Shown here in pieces: positions 1-12,977 of a stretch of DNA of 64,000 bases; within the stretch, counting starts at the first letter, position 1; every line of letters starts with the position of its first letter. The notes under the pieces are model-generated. The model was not told where the DNA came from and ran no database searches. It saw nothing but the letters and a program-made list of their open reading frames with translations. Position numbers and translations under genes: made by a program. Source of the stretch: Tenebrio molitor (taxonomy: Eukaryota; Arthropoda; Insecta; Coleoptera; Tenebrionidae); assembly GCF_963966145.1 (NCBI RefSeq), contig NC_091052.1, forward strand, positions 4,712,001 through 4,776,000, in the 5' to 3' direction.

Positions 1-2982
1 AAGAGACTCATGCATGAAAGAGTTTCAAGAAACGGCTCCCTCATGTACTTGGAATGTTATTACTTAAGTAATATTCTGATTTGATTACTAATGGATTTAA
101 GTGATTGTCCTCTACAAAAAAAATGTGAAAATGGCGCACAAATGCAAATATCTGTGTCAGCTGATTTTGAAAATCCTTCTTGTGGTGTGCTAACAAGTAC
201 CATTTCGTCAGACCGTTTCTTATTTAAATTGATCGCGTGGAGTACATAAAAGACTATTCTTTTACGTTATTACGTCAGCGAAGAAGTAACATAACTTTTG
301 AGTGAGATATCATCTCTTATGCATGTGACCTTACGAAGGCTTCAACAGCTATCATCTTTCTTCCGGAATTCAAGTCTGCAAGTTCTTGTGGAGAAACTTT
401 TCTCTGCTTTTAACGAGGTTAATGTTTCTCAAATGTATATCAAGTACATTGGTGATATGCAACTTATATAATTTTACGTCACGATGTTATTTAAATGAGT
501 CACCTCGTATCAAATTAGTGCTGATAAATAAGTAGTACGGTAGATCTATGAAATGTTGCTTCAAGAGACCGGAAAGTTCTACAAAAATCAATCATTTGTG
601 GACACCGTAAAAGCCAAAAGAATAAACCCTCCTAAAAATTGGTTACAAAAAAATCGTTGAAAAATCATCGAAAAGGGGTACCTCGAAGGGGTGAAACTCC
701 CCCGAAAATTGGGCACATAAAAAGTCGTTGAAAAAGCCTCAAAATCCGATAAGAAATTGATCATTCTTAAATACCCAAATTTTGGGTCACTAATTTTGGT
801 ATAAGTTGTTCATTGCTGAGTATGTATGTAAAACAATAAACCTGGTGAAAACGAAAATGGCGTTAATTTTATTCTGTACTTTATTATAGCAAGATTTTCA
901 AAAACCTTCAATAATAATTATAGAAAGAAGTGTCATGGTTATTCAACAGAAGATAATTAAATAGAAAACAGGTATCTAGGAATTGTTAATACTTCTGAAA
1001 AACATGTTTTAATTATTCTGTTAATTATTACATTCTGTTCTTTTCTTCTTGAAAAAAGTTTTCACTTTATAGAGTTGTAAGTGCGCATTGCAAGTTCATT
1101 AATTTCAAACTACAATTTCTTCAGAAATGTAATTTTTTAAATTTAATTTATTCCTTATTTTTTGTGACAACCAAAGACATTACTTTTTCGAAATTGCATT
1201 ACAAATTACATTTATCATGAACATGCACTTTCACTGAAACTTAAAAACGATCTTTATTGCTTACTGTCTGCTATTTGCGACCATTACTAAATGGATTAAG
1301 ACGCACGTGTACTCTTTAGTTCTTATACGCAAGACCAGTCATTCGTGACACCCGAAAAAAATCGTATTGGCCAATAGCTTCGACCTTAAAGGACGAGAAG
1401 TGTGAATTTTTTTACCAAGCAATTTACTTATTATTTGCGGATTTAGTTACTCCATCCGTGTTTCCAACAAACAATATGACAGTTTAACAAAAGTGCTAAT
1501 GGGCTTAGTAACAGAAAACCTTGATCTGTAAATACACCGAACAGGAGCCGGAGTAAATTGACCCTCACCATCTGTATCCTGTTTAAAAACAAAAAAAAAC
1601 ATGGGTGGGTAATGACTCTTGAAATCTATTATTTACACTGCCACTGTTAAATCCGCTTTTCAACAAATGTCAAGCAATAAAATTGTATTTGTGTTGGGCT
1701 GCAGAGAAATTTGTTTTCGTCTCCATTTTTCCATAATAATACACTTAAAAACTTTCATTTTCTCATTCAACATTAGATCTGTAATTTTAAGGCAATTATT
1801 AGAAGAATAATTGGCTGCCATTTTTAAATTTTACTGGAGCGTATAATCTCGGCAATTTTCAAAGTCAAGTTATGTCATTGTTGCGTGACAGTTTGTGCAT
1901 TGACAAAAAATGTACCCCGAATGTTGTGCCCGTAGGTAAATGGTTCAAAATCCGATTCCTTTTACATCGAACAATTAACATACCACACACATAAATCAAA
2001 TCTTATCCAAAACGAGATCAAAAATAACTCAGGTGAACAGTAACGGTAACGTGTATTTTTTCAGAAATTTCTAGTTTGGTTGCGTACACTTATTCGCATT
2101 GTTTTTGGTTGGTCGTTAAATACGTCATAACAGGACACGGAGATAGATGTAATGAGTTGATAAAGCTCGAATCATTTGTAAGGTGATAGTGAATGTCTGC
2201 ATTAGCATAACAAATGGTTTTGCTCGTTGGCCTGAAACGAGAAAGCATAATAGATGGCGCCAAAGAACACAGGTCCCAGATGTGATCAAGTCACATACAA
2301 GCTTGCGTATGCGCTGAAATACGTTCCTTTCGCGCTGAAACTTATTTATTTAGCGACCGGTGCTGCTAATGAGTCCTGCAAACATTTCCCATTTGTGTGG
2401 AAACCAAAATGAAATCGATTTAATCGAAGCGTCGATAGTTTCTTGCTTTGGTTAATGAAGGGCGTCACGATTGCGTCACTGGGCTTTGTGTACATTGTAT
2501 TTCTGATTCGAAATAATAAGTTTACAGAGAGGCGGTTCGAGGTTAACGTGTAATCGACAATGACAATTATATGGTTATTGCTCATCGTTAAAATGATCTG
2601 TCTTTGTAATTTTGTTCAGCTGAAATCCTGAAGGTTGATGTGTACGTGACAGACGCAAGTTGTCTCTAGGAGACGTGGAAAGTACCCAGTCGCCTTGTTA
2701 TTTTCCATTTATTGGTAAATTGGTGTTCGAACACCTTTTATATTAACTGACCCTCTTGGCTGTCAGATATAAATAGAATATGCTAAATTAATAACAAATC
2801 GAGCAAAAACGTATTGGGTGCAATGGAGTTTGATATTTTAAAAGCATAGAAGTGTGAAGAAAGTTGTCGATCTTGAATAATTTTCCATTGTTGGTGGGGC
2901 ATCCAGACATCTTCAACCTATAGGTATCGATATGGATTTGTAACCTTCATATCATAATTAATAATCACCCATTTAAGTAATA
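1..2982. other. Gene-free AT-rich stretch
   Basis: I found no exon chain with conserved coding content on either strand. Short open frames (for example at 1619-1810 and 2346-2585) have no recognisable domain, no splice partners and ordinary intergenic composition. Bases about 595-840 resemble, imperfectly, the sequence at about 3270-3605: both contain a run of short Lys-rich-looking AT segments ending in a motif like TTTTGGTCAC-AATTTTGG followed by CAAGTTGT or TAAGTTGT. They are probably decayed copies of one repeat. The only regulatory-looking site I can name is the CTCF-like motif near 2253. Confidence 0.5.
2253..2263 (+). promoter_or_regulatory. CTCF-like core motif (TAGATGGCGCC)
   Basis: The 11-mer TAGATGGCGCC fits the YAGRKGGCGC-type core reported for insect CTCF. 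The identical 11-mer recurs at about 46742 on the same strand. Whether the site is bound is inference; short matches of this kind also occur by chance. Confidence 0.25.
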
Positions 2983-3265
2983 ACGAGTGTTCAAATAAAT
3001 TTGTGGTCAAGCAGGCCATGATTTTCTTTCTCTTTTCCAAACGTAGATCGTCCTTTTAGTTGACAAATCCTTCAGATGCGTAACCTCAATTTGATCATAC
3101 CTTTATTTGTTGTAATAAATGACAAATCGAAATTTTCGATTCATTTTATATTATTTCACTACCTGCTTCAAAGGTTTTTAAAATATGTATGTATTCCACT
3201 CTTTCGTCCTATACTTCCCATTTCACTAAACATTTGACAGTAGATGAAGCTTCGCGACACACGTT
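2983..3265 (+). repeat. Dispersed repeat, copy 1 (about 280 bp)
   Basis: This stretch is clearly homologous over its whole length to 42041-42332. Shared blocks include GTTCAAATAAATTTGTG, TTTTCCAAACGTAG, CATAACCTCAATTTG, AATAAATGACAAAT, TTCATTTTATATTAT and TTGACAGT(A/T)GATGAAGCTTCGCGA. The copies differ by many substitutions and small gaps, so they are old. There is no coding capacity and no visible terminal inverted repeat, so the class (SINE, MITE fragment or other) is unknown. Confidence 0.75.
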
Positions 3266-3610
3266 ATATGAAATGTTATTTCTGGATCAAGGAAATTGGG
3301 TACATGAAGAAATCCTTGAAAAATATCCCTGGAAAGGTGTTAAAATCCTTCAAAAATGAAAATTTACCGAAAGAGCCTCAAAATCACATAAAAAACTCCA
3401 TCATTCTCGGACACTCCAGCATAGCATTTCATATCTGAACCAGCCGGATTAAAAAACTTAAAAAACGCGTAAAAATGCTTAGAAATCAACAACAAAATTT
3501 TAGTTTCTTGAAATAATATTAGGAGTTTCAAAAACAGTGATTTTTGGTCACAAATTTTGGAACAAGTTGTCCGTCCAATGATAAATATGTGTGTAAATCA
3601 AATGAATATA
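3266..3610. repeat. Decayed repeat related to 595-840
   Basis: The end of this segment (a variant of TTTTTGGTCACAAATTTTGG, then CAAGTTGT and ATGTGTGTAAAT) parallels the end of the 595-840 segment. A 64-codon open frame at 3244-3438 is Lys/Ile-rich low-complexity sequence and is not convincing as a gene. Confidence 0.35.
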
Positions 3611-4324
3611 CCGGGTGGGGCATCGTATACGCGCACAGGAGAAATCGCGACTTCTAATTAAATAAAATTGTCGAAATTTTTCAGACTTACCTGGCTATTG
3701 GTAAGGTACATTTCATAATTTTTTGATAATTGTTCACTTACAAACAAAGCCAAAAAAAATTAAAATGTAAATTTCAACAAAAAAATCAAATTCTGATTTT
3801 TATACTAACCTACCCAGATTCACTTCCTATAATTATTTACGAAATCTACGGAAAAAATACCAATTAGATTTTGAATTAAACGCAGTTTTCCATTTCTACT
3901 TTCAAAATCATTTTTATTTATGACCTGCTACTTTTAATTGTCAATTTTATGGCAAAAAGGTTTAAAACGGTCGGCTATACCTTTGTTGGGAAATTATACC
4001 ATTGTGCCGTAAATCACCCGCCTGGTTTACGTTTAAATAAAAAAGCGAATTATTTAGCTAACCAAGTCAAAATTTGTAATTGTGCCACCAGGGTTTGATG
4101 GGTTAGCAGATACAAATTCATTTAGTGTAAAAACTTTATAGGTAAATTAACAGTTAATTTCAGAAAACTAATAAAACTGTTACAGCCTTATTTATTAACA
4201 AAAAAATTTTTAAAAATTCTCAAATATACCTTATCAATAATTAGTCAGGTATATAAAATTTCGCCAATTTTATTTAATTAGAAGTCGCGATTTCTCGCGT
4301 GCGCGTATACGATGCCCCACCCGG
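3611..4324. mobile_element. 714-bp inverted-repeat element (MITE-like), TA target duplication
   Basis: The left end starts CCGGGTGGGGCATCGTATAC and the right end is its near-exact reverse complement; the arms pair for roughly 70 bp. TA dinucleotides flank both ends (3609-3610 and 4325-4326), as expected for a Tc1/mariner-type target duplication. The interior is AT-rich with no transposase frame, so the element is non-autonomous. A small internal palindrome lies around 4000-4030 (CGTAAATCACCCGCC...GGTTTACG). The superfamily is inferred from the TA duplication only. Confidence 0.8.
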
Positions 4325-7040
4325 TATTTATTTGTGACTGAAAAGGTTAATTAAAGAGCAATTATTATGACTCAGATTAATAGTTTAATTTTTTTTATTA
4401 TACATTTAACAACAATAATAATTATAATTCTGTTTGACAATATAAGTACGTTCTACAATATGAAAAAAAAAAGAGACAAGGGAGGCCATTGAAAACAAAA
4501 CTTCCGAAAACGTACTGCGTAGCTTTAACCACGTGTACTAACATCCGTGATGAAGAGAAACTTCAACAAAGTTGTGTATGGTAAACCCAAAACCTAGTCA
4601 CAGTTGCCTTCAGTTGTCATGAATAATTCTCGAGTGAAAATAATGTTTTAAATAGAATTCCCATAAATGTCAAAATTGACAAATGACAGTTCATTAAGTT
4701 ACGCTACACATTTTAAAAGTTTGTTTTCTATACCAGATCTTTATCTATTTTTTTGTTGATCATGCTGCGTAATTTAAACTGTTTGAATCAACAATAAATG
4801 ATATTAGGTACGAGTATTTAGTGAAGATAAGAAATCACTTTTTAAAATCACTGAAGGATATTTGAAATCGCTACAGGAATTAAGATAAGTTAACACTTCA
4901 TTGCAAAAAAAAATGAATGAATTCTTTAAAAAAATATATATAAAAAACCATCAAGAGCTATAGAACGTCCAGAACACATAAAAATAGTATGAGAAGGCGT
5001 AAAAATCTCCTAAAATTAATTATAAAATTTTTTATTCAAAAATAAATAAGAAAATACATATCCCAAAATCAAACGAAATAATTTTAAAAAATTGCTTCGC
5101 TACTTAAAATTTTCGATGGATACTGAACCTACGGACATGGACATTTTGTAGCACACTTCAAGTGGGGCAAAAAGTTAATTTTTTTTTTATCATTATCGCA
5201 TAATGTGCTATCAAAAATCATAGTTTTCAATCAAATTTTAAAAAAATCAAATCAAACACGTAGTCCAGTTTTACTCTTTTAATTAAAAATATAGAAAGTT
5301 ATCAAAAAACCCAAAATTCATATCGAAACCTTTAAACTAATTGTAAAAAAATAAAATTCTTAAACACTTCAAGAATCGGGAGACTAAACTTGGCGTTCTG
5401 CTCGAGAAACCTTTGATTCAAATTTTAATGGTTTTATAAATATGTTTAAAATCTGTCAAATTTACACATAATAGATGATGACTCACTTGTGCCTTGTCCT
5501 TGGTAAGTAACCAAGATAATGAATAAGTAAAAAGTTCATATATGCCATTGTTTATTATTAAAAACATTGTTTTAAGAGAGCTTTAAAAAAATGATGCGCA
5601 GTCTTCCATGTCCTTCAATGAATTTGGTAATGTTTTCTTCATCCAGTCTCTCTTCTTGTCTTTGTGATATTCGTTTTACTGAAAAGTATTACACTTTGAA
5701 AAATAAAAATGTTTCGGGATTTTTTTGGAGAACTGAACTGGAATGAACTCGCCCCGCGAGTTTTCTTGACTTTTAGGAATGATTTTTTTTGGTGGCTAGT
5801 CATTCCAGGCGGTTTGGGTCGAAATTCTTCGTAGATTTCATTAGTTCTGCAGTTTATCCAAGATAAAGTTCATTGTTCTTAAAAATATCAATAAAGTAAC
5901 TCAAACGACAAATCGTAATTTTTCTACTGACTATTTCAATTCATCTGTAAATAAAAACTGACTAAGATACATAAATTCCGTAAAGGGCGTTAAATTCATT
6001 AGGTATTACATGTAATCAGAGAACATATGGGAACAAATTGGAACAATCCAGAATAAAAGAGAAAATATATTCCTAATGAACAGTATAGCTTATTAGGCTT
6101 AAAATGCCAACGAATAAAGACAATTAGATTTAATATTTCCAGCATTATTTTATTTCTAAATTTACATTTAACGATGTTTATTGTAAAAAAAATTCCTTCT
6201 AGACGCACAATTGAAGTTGGAAGACTAAATTTACCAATTCTACTTCCAAATCTTTAGTCTTTAGTCTTTAGAAAATCTTACTAAGTATAATAAAATGCGG
6301 AATAAAATTAGTGGCACTTCCGTTGGCACTAGGATTATTTGCACTATCTATTGTTAAATGTTGATTTATATTACGTTTATTGTTCATGTAATACTTCTTG
6401 AAATGTTTTTCTGTAAATACAATTAAATCATTATTTACGGCTTCTTAACAACAGTAAAAAAACATTTAGTGACGTTAACGGTTAATTCCGTGTGAAACGT
6501 GAGTTATTCAATAATTAATTAAAGATGTTCTGGTTTTCTGGAACTGATTGAATAGTAAAATGCAAAAGTTATGAAAATGTAATTTTCAATCTGCGTTTAT
6601 AAACTACAGCGTGATCAACAATGACTGAGGCTGTTGGCAATAAAATATGTAATTGAAAAGTACTGGTGTTTTTTTGTCGTAAATGGCACTGACCGGATTG
6701 AGACGACATTAAAAACATTTTTAGTTATGTCGGTTATGTTAATGCTACATATTACAAAAATGAACCTTTTATGGTAAATTTCAAATTTGCCAAATTTCAT
6801 TGTCACCAACAGATTTAGTCTTTCTTTATCAGACCGTCTTATGCAACACACTATACACATATGTTTTTAGGATGAAGATAAATTAATTTGTGTGAATTAT
6901 TTCGCCGTATAAATGTTTTTAATAATTTATTAACGTATTCACGTATTTTTTTATCTATAAATAGTCCAGTTTCGATTATATCCAACATGGTTACTTTCTT
7001 TTTGCCAGGTTGGACTGTTGGACAACCTGCTGGTAACAAC
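4325..7040. other. Gene-free AT-rich stretch upstream of KANSL3
   Basis: There are no supported genes. Minus-strand frames at 5999-6208, 6615-6860 and 6851-7039 are hydrophobic or low-complexity and lack splice partners or family motifs. Around 4915-5250 the sequence has the same short-block AT-rich character as the repeats at 595-840 and 3266-3610. Confidence 0.5.
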
Positions 7041-7067
7041 TATCGAATCGATATCGAACTGTCAGTA
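7041..7067 (+). promoter_or_regulatory. Probable KANSL3 promoter: DRE-like box plus initiator
   Basis: Overlapping TATCGA/ATCGAT words (TATCGAATCGATATCGAA, 7041-7058) resemble the DRE element (TATCGATA) of insect housekeeping promoters. An initiator-like GTCAGT follows at 7061-7066, with a second TCAGT at about 7077. No TATA box is visible. The position 140-160 bp before the proposed KANSL3 start codon fits a short 5' leader. Assignment is inference. Confidence 0.4.
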
Positions 7068-7203
7068 TCTATGCTGTCAGTAAAATCTAAGGTCAGTAAA
7101 AACAAAGAAGTTACAAGCGTTACAAGTTTGTTCCTAGAATCGAGACGCAAGTGTTAATAAATCGATTTAAAAAAAATACAAACATTTTTTCCACATATGA
7201 GGC

Positions 7204-10200
7204 ATGTCTGAAAGATTAATTATCAACAAGAACCAAACACAAATAGACGGTTTGTTAGACGGTTCTCAGAAACTGGTACACATTGAGGTTATGTTGTTTT
7301 TAACAAATTGAATTTGCTTTGATTTAGTTGCAAATATTAACGACAGAAAATCAACCAATTAACGAATTCAACGAATTCGTAGCACCTCTTACTAACATGG
7401 TGGTAGGAAATGACGGCAGGTATGCTTACACAAGCCATATTGTTAACCCATATGATCGAGAACATTGGTGGATACCAATGGATCATTGTTACGCCCGCCC
7501 ATGGAATTGGCGGCCGGAAAGTACGTTTTTGCGTCCGACAAAGACACTGTTCATGCCTAAGCCACCACCAACTAAAAAGAGATCAACAAATCCTCTAGCT
7601 CCAGTCCAAGATTGTGAAGAAATGATAGATGTTGTGACTGAGAGTGAGGATCCTGCACCTATTTATGATAAAATCAAAGCAAAGCATTTGATGGATGAAT
7701 GTGAAAGACATGCCGCACTGGCGAGAGTAGATGAAGGTAATGAAGATTGGGAAGAAACAATTTCAAGGTTAGTTGTATCTTTTTTATTATGTAGTAAGTT
7801 ATAAAAAAACAAAAAAACTGTCTCCAGAACTAATTGGACTCCAACACAAAATAGATTATTTAATGGCATAGTCAATATTTTAAATAATGATCATTTGGCG
7901 CGATTAGCGCACACCAAATCACATAATGAACCTGTTGCGCGTCGAGTTACCATTGACAAATCTGTGGAAAGAGTCCGCCGCCTTATGGCTACTGTTTTTT
8001 GGGATTCTAAATATACACAGTGGTTGCATCAGTTGCTGATAGATAATCTCAGTACACAGTATCTAGCTGCATATCTTGATATACTTCAAGTAAGACTTTT
8101 TCAATTTTTTGTTTTTGTTTTTTAATGAACAATTGGTCAATATTTACAGACGCTTAGGTCAAAATTACCGAATTTTGTTGACAAATTAATGAGTGCTGCC
8201 AATTCAAGCAGATTAAGTGTATTAGGCTATGAAAATTTGTTTCCGCTACTTAAGCGGCCTTGGGATCCTGTTGCCTTAAGTTTGATGCAGGATAAACCAA
8301 AAAAGTTGCCAGGAAGTCCAGTAATTGTTGTTGTGCCATCAACTCCCATTTCCTCAAAAAGAATGCTGAAATGGATTAATCTGTTGTCAAATTTAGCCAC
8401 AGTCATAACAATTCCGTCAAATTATGGAGGTGAGAATGTGCTGCATTTAATATAAATTACGTACATTGCAGTACAAATTGTAGGTGCCCCAGCGCACAAG
8501 ACTGCAATGATGAATTGTGTGGATCAAATGTTTGTGATGGCCAGAAATAAAATCCAAGATATAAGACTGGATTATCCAGGAAGAAATATTGTTTTAGTTG
8601 GTTTTGGATTTGGAGCGACTCTTGCGTTACAAATCGCTCAAGTCGAGCAAGTCTTGTGTGTCATAAGTATAGGATTTTCACTCTTGACGGCGGAAGGAAA
8701 AAGAGGCGAACCTGACGATAATCTACTGGAATTGCAATGCCCAGTTCTTTTTGTAATCGGTCAATGTTCCAGCACGTCCGTGTACGTATCGAAATTTTCG
8801 TAAAAAATGTTTCGATGTCGAATTTCAGGCAAGAAGATATGGAAGATCTGAGAGAAAGAATGCGAGTGGAAACGGGTTTAATTGTTGTCGGTTCTGCAGA
8901 CGATAAGTTACGCGTAAATAAGAAAAAAAAGAAAACCGAAGGTATAACACAGAGCGTCGTCGATAGATGCGTCGCGGTAAATTACAGGGTTGAAGTAAAA
9001 TTTTCCAGAATTAATAATCGATATTCGTTAGGATGAAATTGGAGAATTCATAAGTGGCATCATCTTGTCTCCATATCCACCTCAAATTCGTCAGTCTCCA
9101 ACTAATTTAACTACGGACGGAGTAATGTCGAAAAAGATGAAAACAGAAAGAAAAAGATACAATTCCAATACTAGTTCAATAGACAGCGAACCGCCATCTC
9201 CCACTCCCAGGATTACCAGACCAGGTCAAAAAAATACTCCTAACTGTAAGTGTGCTTTTAATGTTTTTGGTGGAGGTGCTGGGTAAATTGTTACTTTAAT
9301 TTTTTGACCAATACGTTGATCATTAGTGGATCACGGTAATGAAAAAGAAAGTGGTTTATTTTCTTGGTTTGACATTCTTCCAAGAACATTAAAAGTTTTA
9401 AAAATATAAGAAAGATGAATTTTTCAACGGAACAATGTTTTAACAGTGGGACGTCCACCAGGATCGAAAAGCAAAGCCAAAATGGAAGCCAAATGGGCAG
9501 CACAAGGTACCTCTTCTTCTCCTAGTAATAGTCCTTCACACCCTTCTACCTTAAATACACCTGACACATCCTCTAATGATAGTATCCTCACAGACAAAAT
9601 GTCTTTAAATAATACTGATTCATCTCCTCCAGTTAAAAAAATAAAAACTCTAAAGCCCACTATAGTGTCACCAGAAAAATCCATAGTATCTATCAATCAA
9701 CACACTTCTACATCGCCTCAAAATCAAAGCAGTGCAGGTTAGTATGACGATTATTAAAAATATGTGATGGTGGAAATGTGACGATTACTAAGATTGTTTG
9801 TTCATAGCCAAAGCAATGGGTTTGCAGAATAGGTCATTATCCAGTTTGTTGCAAGGCGACTTTCAAACACTGATACAACCACCTCTTGTAAAATCGGGAC
9901 CATCCGGTATCAAAGGTAAGTATTTTAAAAGTAATTAATCAGAAATATAAAAGTCGTTTAGTTTTAGAAAATGTTAAATTATCAAGCGGCATGACTCCTA
10001 AATTATTTTCAAATAACGGTAAGATGATCGATATGTCGAAAGTATCAGTGATTAATGCAAAAACAACAAATGGAAATTCACTAGTCCTGTTACCAGATGG
10101 TAAAATAAAAAATTTAACATCAAACGTAAAAGTGTCAGGTAAGGTAATAATTTCTTCTAACGGAAGCACAAAATCACATATTTTTAAAAAGGAGGCCGAT

Positions 10201-10985
10201 ATATCACATCAAAAAGACAGCTGTTAGGAAATAAACCGCCGAAGCCAGTCAAAAAAATATCGTACATTTCGCAGCCTTGTTCGCTGCAAACGGCCACGCT
10301 ACCCCCACCAACAAATTTAACGACGCAAGATATCATGGACCTGCCAATTATTTTCGCCGACGACAATCAAATATTGGATAGCACGTTGACACAACCGGAA
10401 GTTAAATCCGTATCCCAGATAGTGACATCGCCGTCAAAATTGATCTCGGCCAACACCGGAAATAAATTCATGCTCATCAACAAGCCCAACAATTTCATCA
10501 TATCACCGACTTCGAAAACAATAAGCGCCCTTCAGCCGGCCAAGGTTACGCCTAAATACACGAAAATCATTCTTTCTTCTAAAAGAGTACCTGAGCTGTC
10601 GACCGCTTCCAATCTGGTTACAAAAATATCGCCAGAGATATCGGTGAAAAAAGTTGTAGAAAATGAAGCGCCCTCACAGGGCACGCCAATGGAAGAGCTT
10701 GATTTGGAGAACGAGATTGCCGCTAGCACTCTGTACAAAATAAAAACGGGGGTGGTTCAGGGTGAGTCATCGGCAATGATTGCGAGTAAACCACAAGACC
10801 GTGAGAATATTCCGGGGTTAATTGTCAACGACAAGTGGGCGAGTAGGGTCGAAGCAGACGTCAATTCTGTACAAAGTGCGTCTTCTAAGAGAACGATGGG
10901 AGAAGCGGAAATTGTAGAAAGCGAAACGGAGATGGCACGTAGCAAGATTTTGAAGTTAGACAGCAATCAGTCGAACGCATCGTAA
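7204..10985 (+). CDS. KANSL3: KANSL3 / NSL3 (fly Rcd1) homologue, NSL complex subunit 3
   Basis: Subunit of the NSL complex, which with the acetyltransferase MOF acetylates histone H4 at housekeeping promoters. Proposed exons: 7204-7275, 7328-7767, 7828-8089, 8150-8429, 8484-8781, 8829-8976, 9032-9245, 9447-9737, 9808-9915, 9968-10138, 10228-10985 (1013 aa, phases consistent). The start gives a 24-codon exon ending in a GT donor. Family blocks seen: an N-terminal HCYARPWNW motif, DECERHAALAR, KLPGSP, LLKRPWDP, LFVIGQ, and SADDKLR before a Lys-rich loop. The core is alpha/beta-hydrolase-like, but the nucleophile elbow reads GFGFGA (about residue 391), lacking Ser, as in the human relative. Exon 8 opens with an AT-hook-like GRPPGSKSK. 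The C-terminal half is Ser/Thr/Lys-rich and probably disordered. The exon 5 acceptor could instead be at 8472, adding four residues in frame. Confidence 0.93.
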
Positions 10986-11076
10986 CTTATTTTTACTGTA
11001 ACATTAAAATATTTCGTTAGTTTATTAGATCTCGTTAATTTATTAAAGTTCGTTTATTGTGTAAATGTTGTTTTAT
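10986..11076. terminator. Shared convergent 3' region of KANSL3 and EME1
   Basis: Only 91 bp separate the two stop codons. On the plus strand ATTAAA occurs at about 11004; on the minus strand AATAAA-type hexamers occur within about 5-30 nt after the EME1 stop. The 3' UTRs are therefore probably very short or overlap. The use of these signals is inferred. Confidence 0.5.
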
Positions 11077-12977
11077 TTATAACGGCGAGTCACCATCTGT
11101 GGAGGTAAAGAAATTGTAAATTTTTTTACTGAGTTCGGGTCCGATTTTACGACTGGTGGACAGAGGACCGGCGGCTCTACGAATGGGAATATCTTGAAGC
11201 AGTAGCTCGGCAGCTTTGGTTGTTGCACAGTTGTCGTAAGCCTAGTTCGAAATTTGAAATGAGAAATCACCTTTTTATTCATTTTCTTACCGCCATAAGA
11301 GACGTTACTGTGGGGTACTTTGACGTAATCGCCTCCGCCGTTTCCAACCTGGCTAAAGGAAATGATGTGAGCATCTGATTCCACAATCTATTCAAACCGT
11401 TTCCACTTCTATCGACTTGAACACAATCTCGATTATCACCGGCCGCGAACCAATCGGTTCGTTGGTACTTTTCTTGCTTTTCAAGTCTAAAAATTCGCAG
11501 TCAAACTTCACGATACCACAGTTTAGTTGGTGAATGTTTACTTATACGGCAGTTCAGCAACAGCTTTAGTGAACTGTAGCACCATCAGTCCTAACTCTGC
11601 CGATGTTTCGATCAGGCGATGGGAACAACAACATAGCAACTGAAGTTCCGTGAGCGCGATTTCAACATCTCGTTTGGTAGTTTTTGGAATGTCTTTAAAA
11701 TCCTTCTCCTTTCTGGTCGCCTTTCGCTCTTCATTGGTTATTTGTGAGCGCCAGTCGCGGTGTTTCTGGTTTTTCTGATATCTACATAACTTGATTTGTA
11801 ATGTTACATAATACCATAATTTTTTGATACATACCTGACGTAACTTTGTAAATTAGACACCGCTAGAGTAATTTTTTTGTTAACTAAAACTGATTTCAGA
11901 GATTGAATGTGAGTGATTAAAGTGTTGTTGCTAACATGTTCTAAAAGTTCTTTACAGCTTAGAACAAGCAAAATTTCATCTGTGTCTTGTCTATCTGTTG
12001 ATAGCACCAGCTGAAACAAAACTGATTTTAAAAATGGCCTTTGAGGCATATTGTGCACACCTTTCCATTGTCATTAATCAAATGTGACTGCACTTTTCTT
12101 GTCCAACTAATAGTACATGGAAAAATTTGTGACTGAACTTCATATTTAACATCAGATTCTTGAAGCGCCTTGATTACATCATTACCATACTCCTCATTAA
12201 TTATTTCACTATCAATATGAACCGTAATAAACTAAACAAACAACAAAATGCTTTTCAGATTTTATTGTATAAATGAACAAAAGTAACATGCAAATGTGTT
12301 TATCTCAAAAAATCTTACCTAAATCCATTTTATAAAAAAAGTTCCAATACCTTTCTTTTTTTGACACAAACTTACCTTCATGCACTCTGCAGGTTTAGAA
12401 TTTTTATTTGCTTCTGCTAATGCTTTTTTTAATGATTTTTCTCTTTCCAAGTCTTGTTTCTTTTTTTCACGTTCTACAACTTTCTGTTTCTTTTGAAGTT
12501 CCTTTTCTTGTTGTTTTAATTCTCCTCTTTTTTTACTATTACTATTACATCCACCTTAAAATAATTCTTTTAATCAATATTGTATTTGCATAATAACTTT
12601 GGTAATATTATACCATTTAAATCAGTGGATGTGTCCTCTAAAACTTGCTTATATTTTTCAGATAACATATACAATAGATCAGTTTCACTTGTAGATTCAT
12701 CTCGTGAAGAACTTGCTGGTTCATTTAAAAAAACATCACTATTACTACATCTCTTTTGTTTTTTACTAGAAGAAACGCCTGTGTCTTCATCGGTATAATT
12801 ACGTTCACTGTGAACTATTTCTGCATCTGATTGCTGACAATTTTCTGAAATGTATTTCGTTACAAGACTTTGGACATCTAACTCATTGTCAAATTGATGT
12901 TCTTGGTGAAAATCTGTTTCTGATGAAAATATGATTGTATCACTTGAATCACTAGATATTTCAAAAACATCGTTCAT
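11077..12977 (-). CDS. EME1: EME1 (fly mms4) homologue, MUS81 partner subunit
   Basis: Non-catalytic partner of MUS81 in the structure-specific endonuclease that cuts joint molecules and stalled forks. Exons in reading order: 12977-12614, 12554-12376, 12231-12061, 12010-11835, 11781-11542, 11486-11291, 11241-11077; they sum to 1491 nt, 496 aa, with every junction in phase. The N-terminal exon is acidic and Ser-rich (SSDSSDTIIFSSETD), followed by a charged Lys/Glu/Gln coiled-coil-like stretch. The ERCC4-like domain contains ISWTRK, VLSCKELLEHV and an RDVEIALTELQLL block. The C-terminal helix-hairpin-helix region includes TSKYPTVTSLM and IGPELSKKIYNFF at the very end, as in the family. The MUS81 GDXnERKXXXD catalytic motif is absent, as expected for EME1. 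An upstream in-frame ATG at about 13013 is possible. AATAAA signals lie just past the stop. The gene converges with KANSL3. Confidence 0.92.

Noticed and set aside
6851..7157. Frames on both strands just upstream of KANSL3
   Set aside because: They overlap the probable promoter (DRE-like box and initiator) and have no homology; the KANSL3 start at 7204 with an in-phase first intron is a better explanation.
10532..10966. Minus-strand open frames over the last KANSL3 exon
   Set aside because: Antisense shadows of a long coding exon with phase-consistent splicing.
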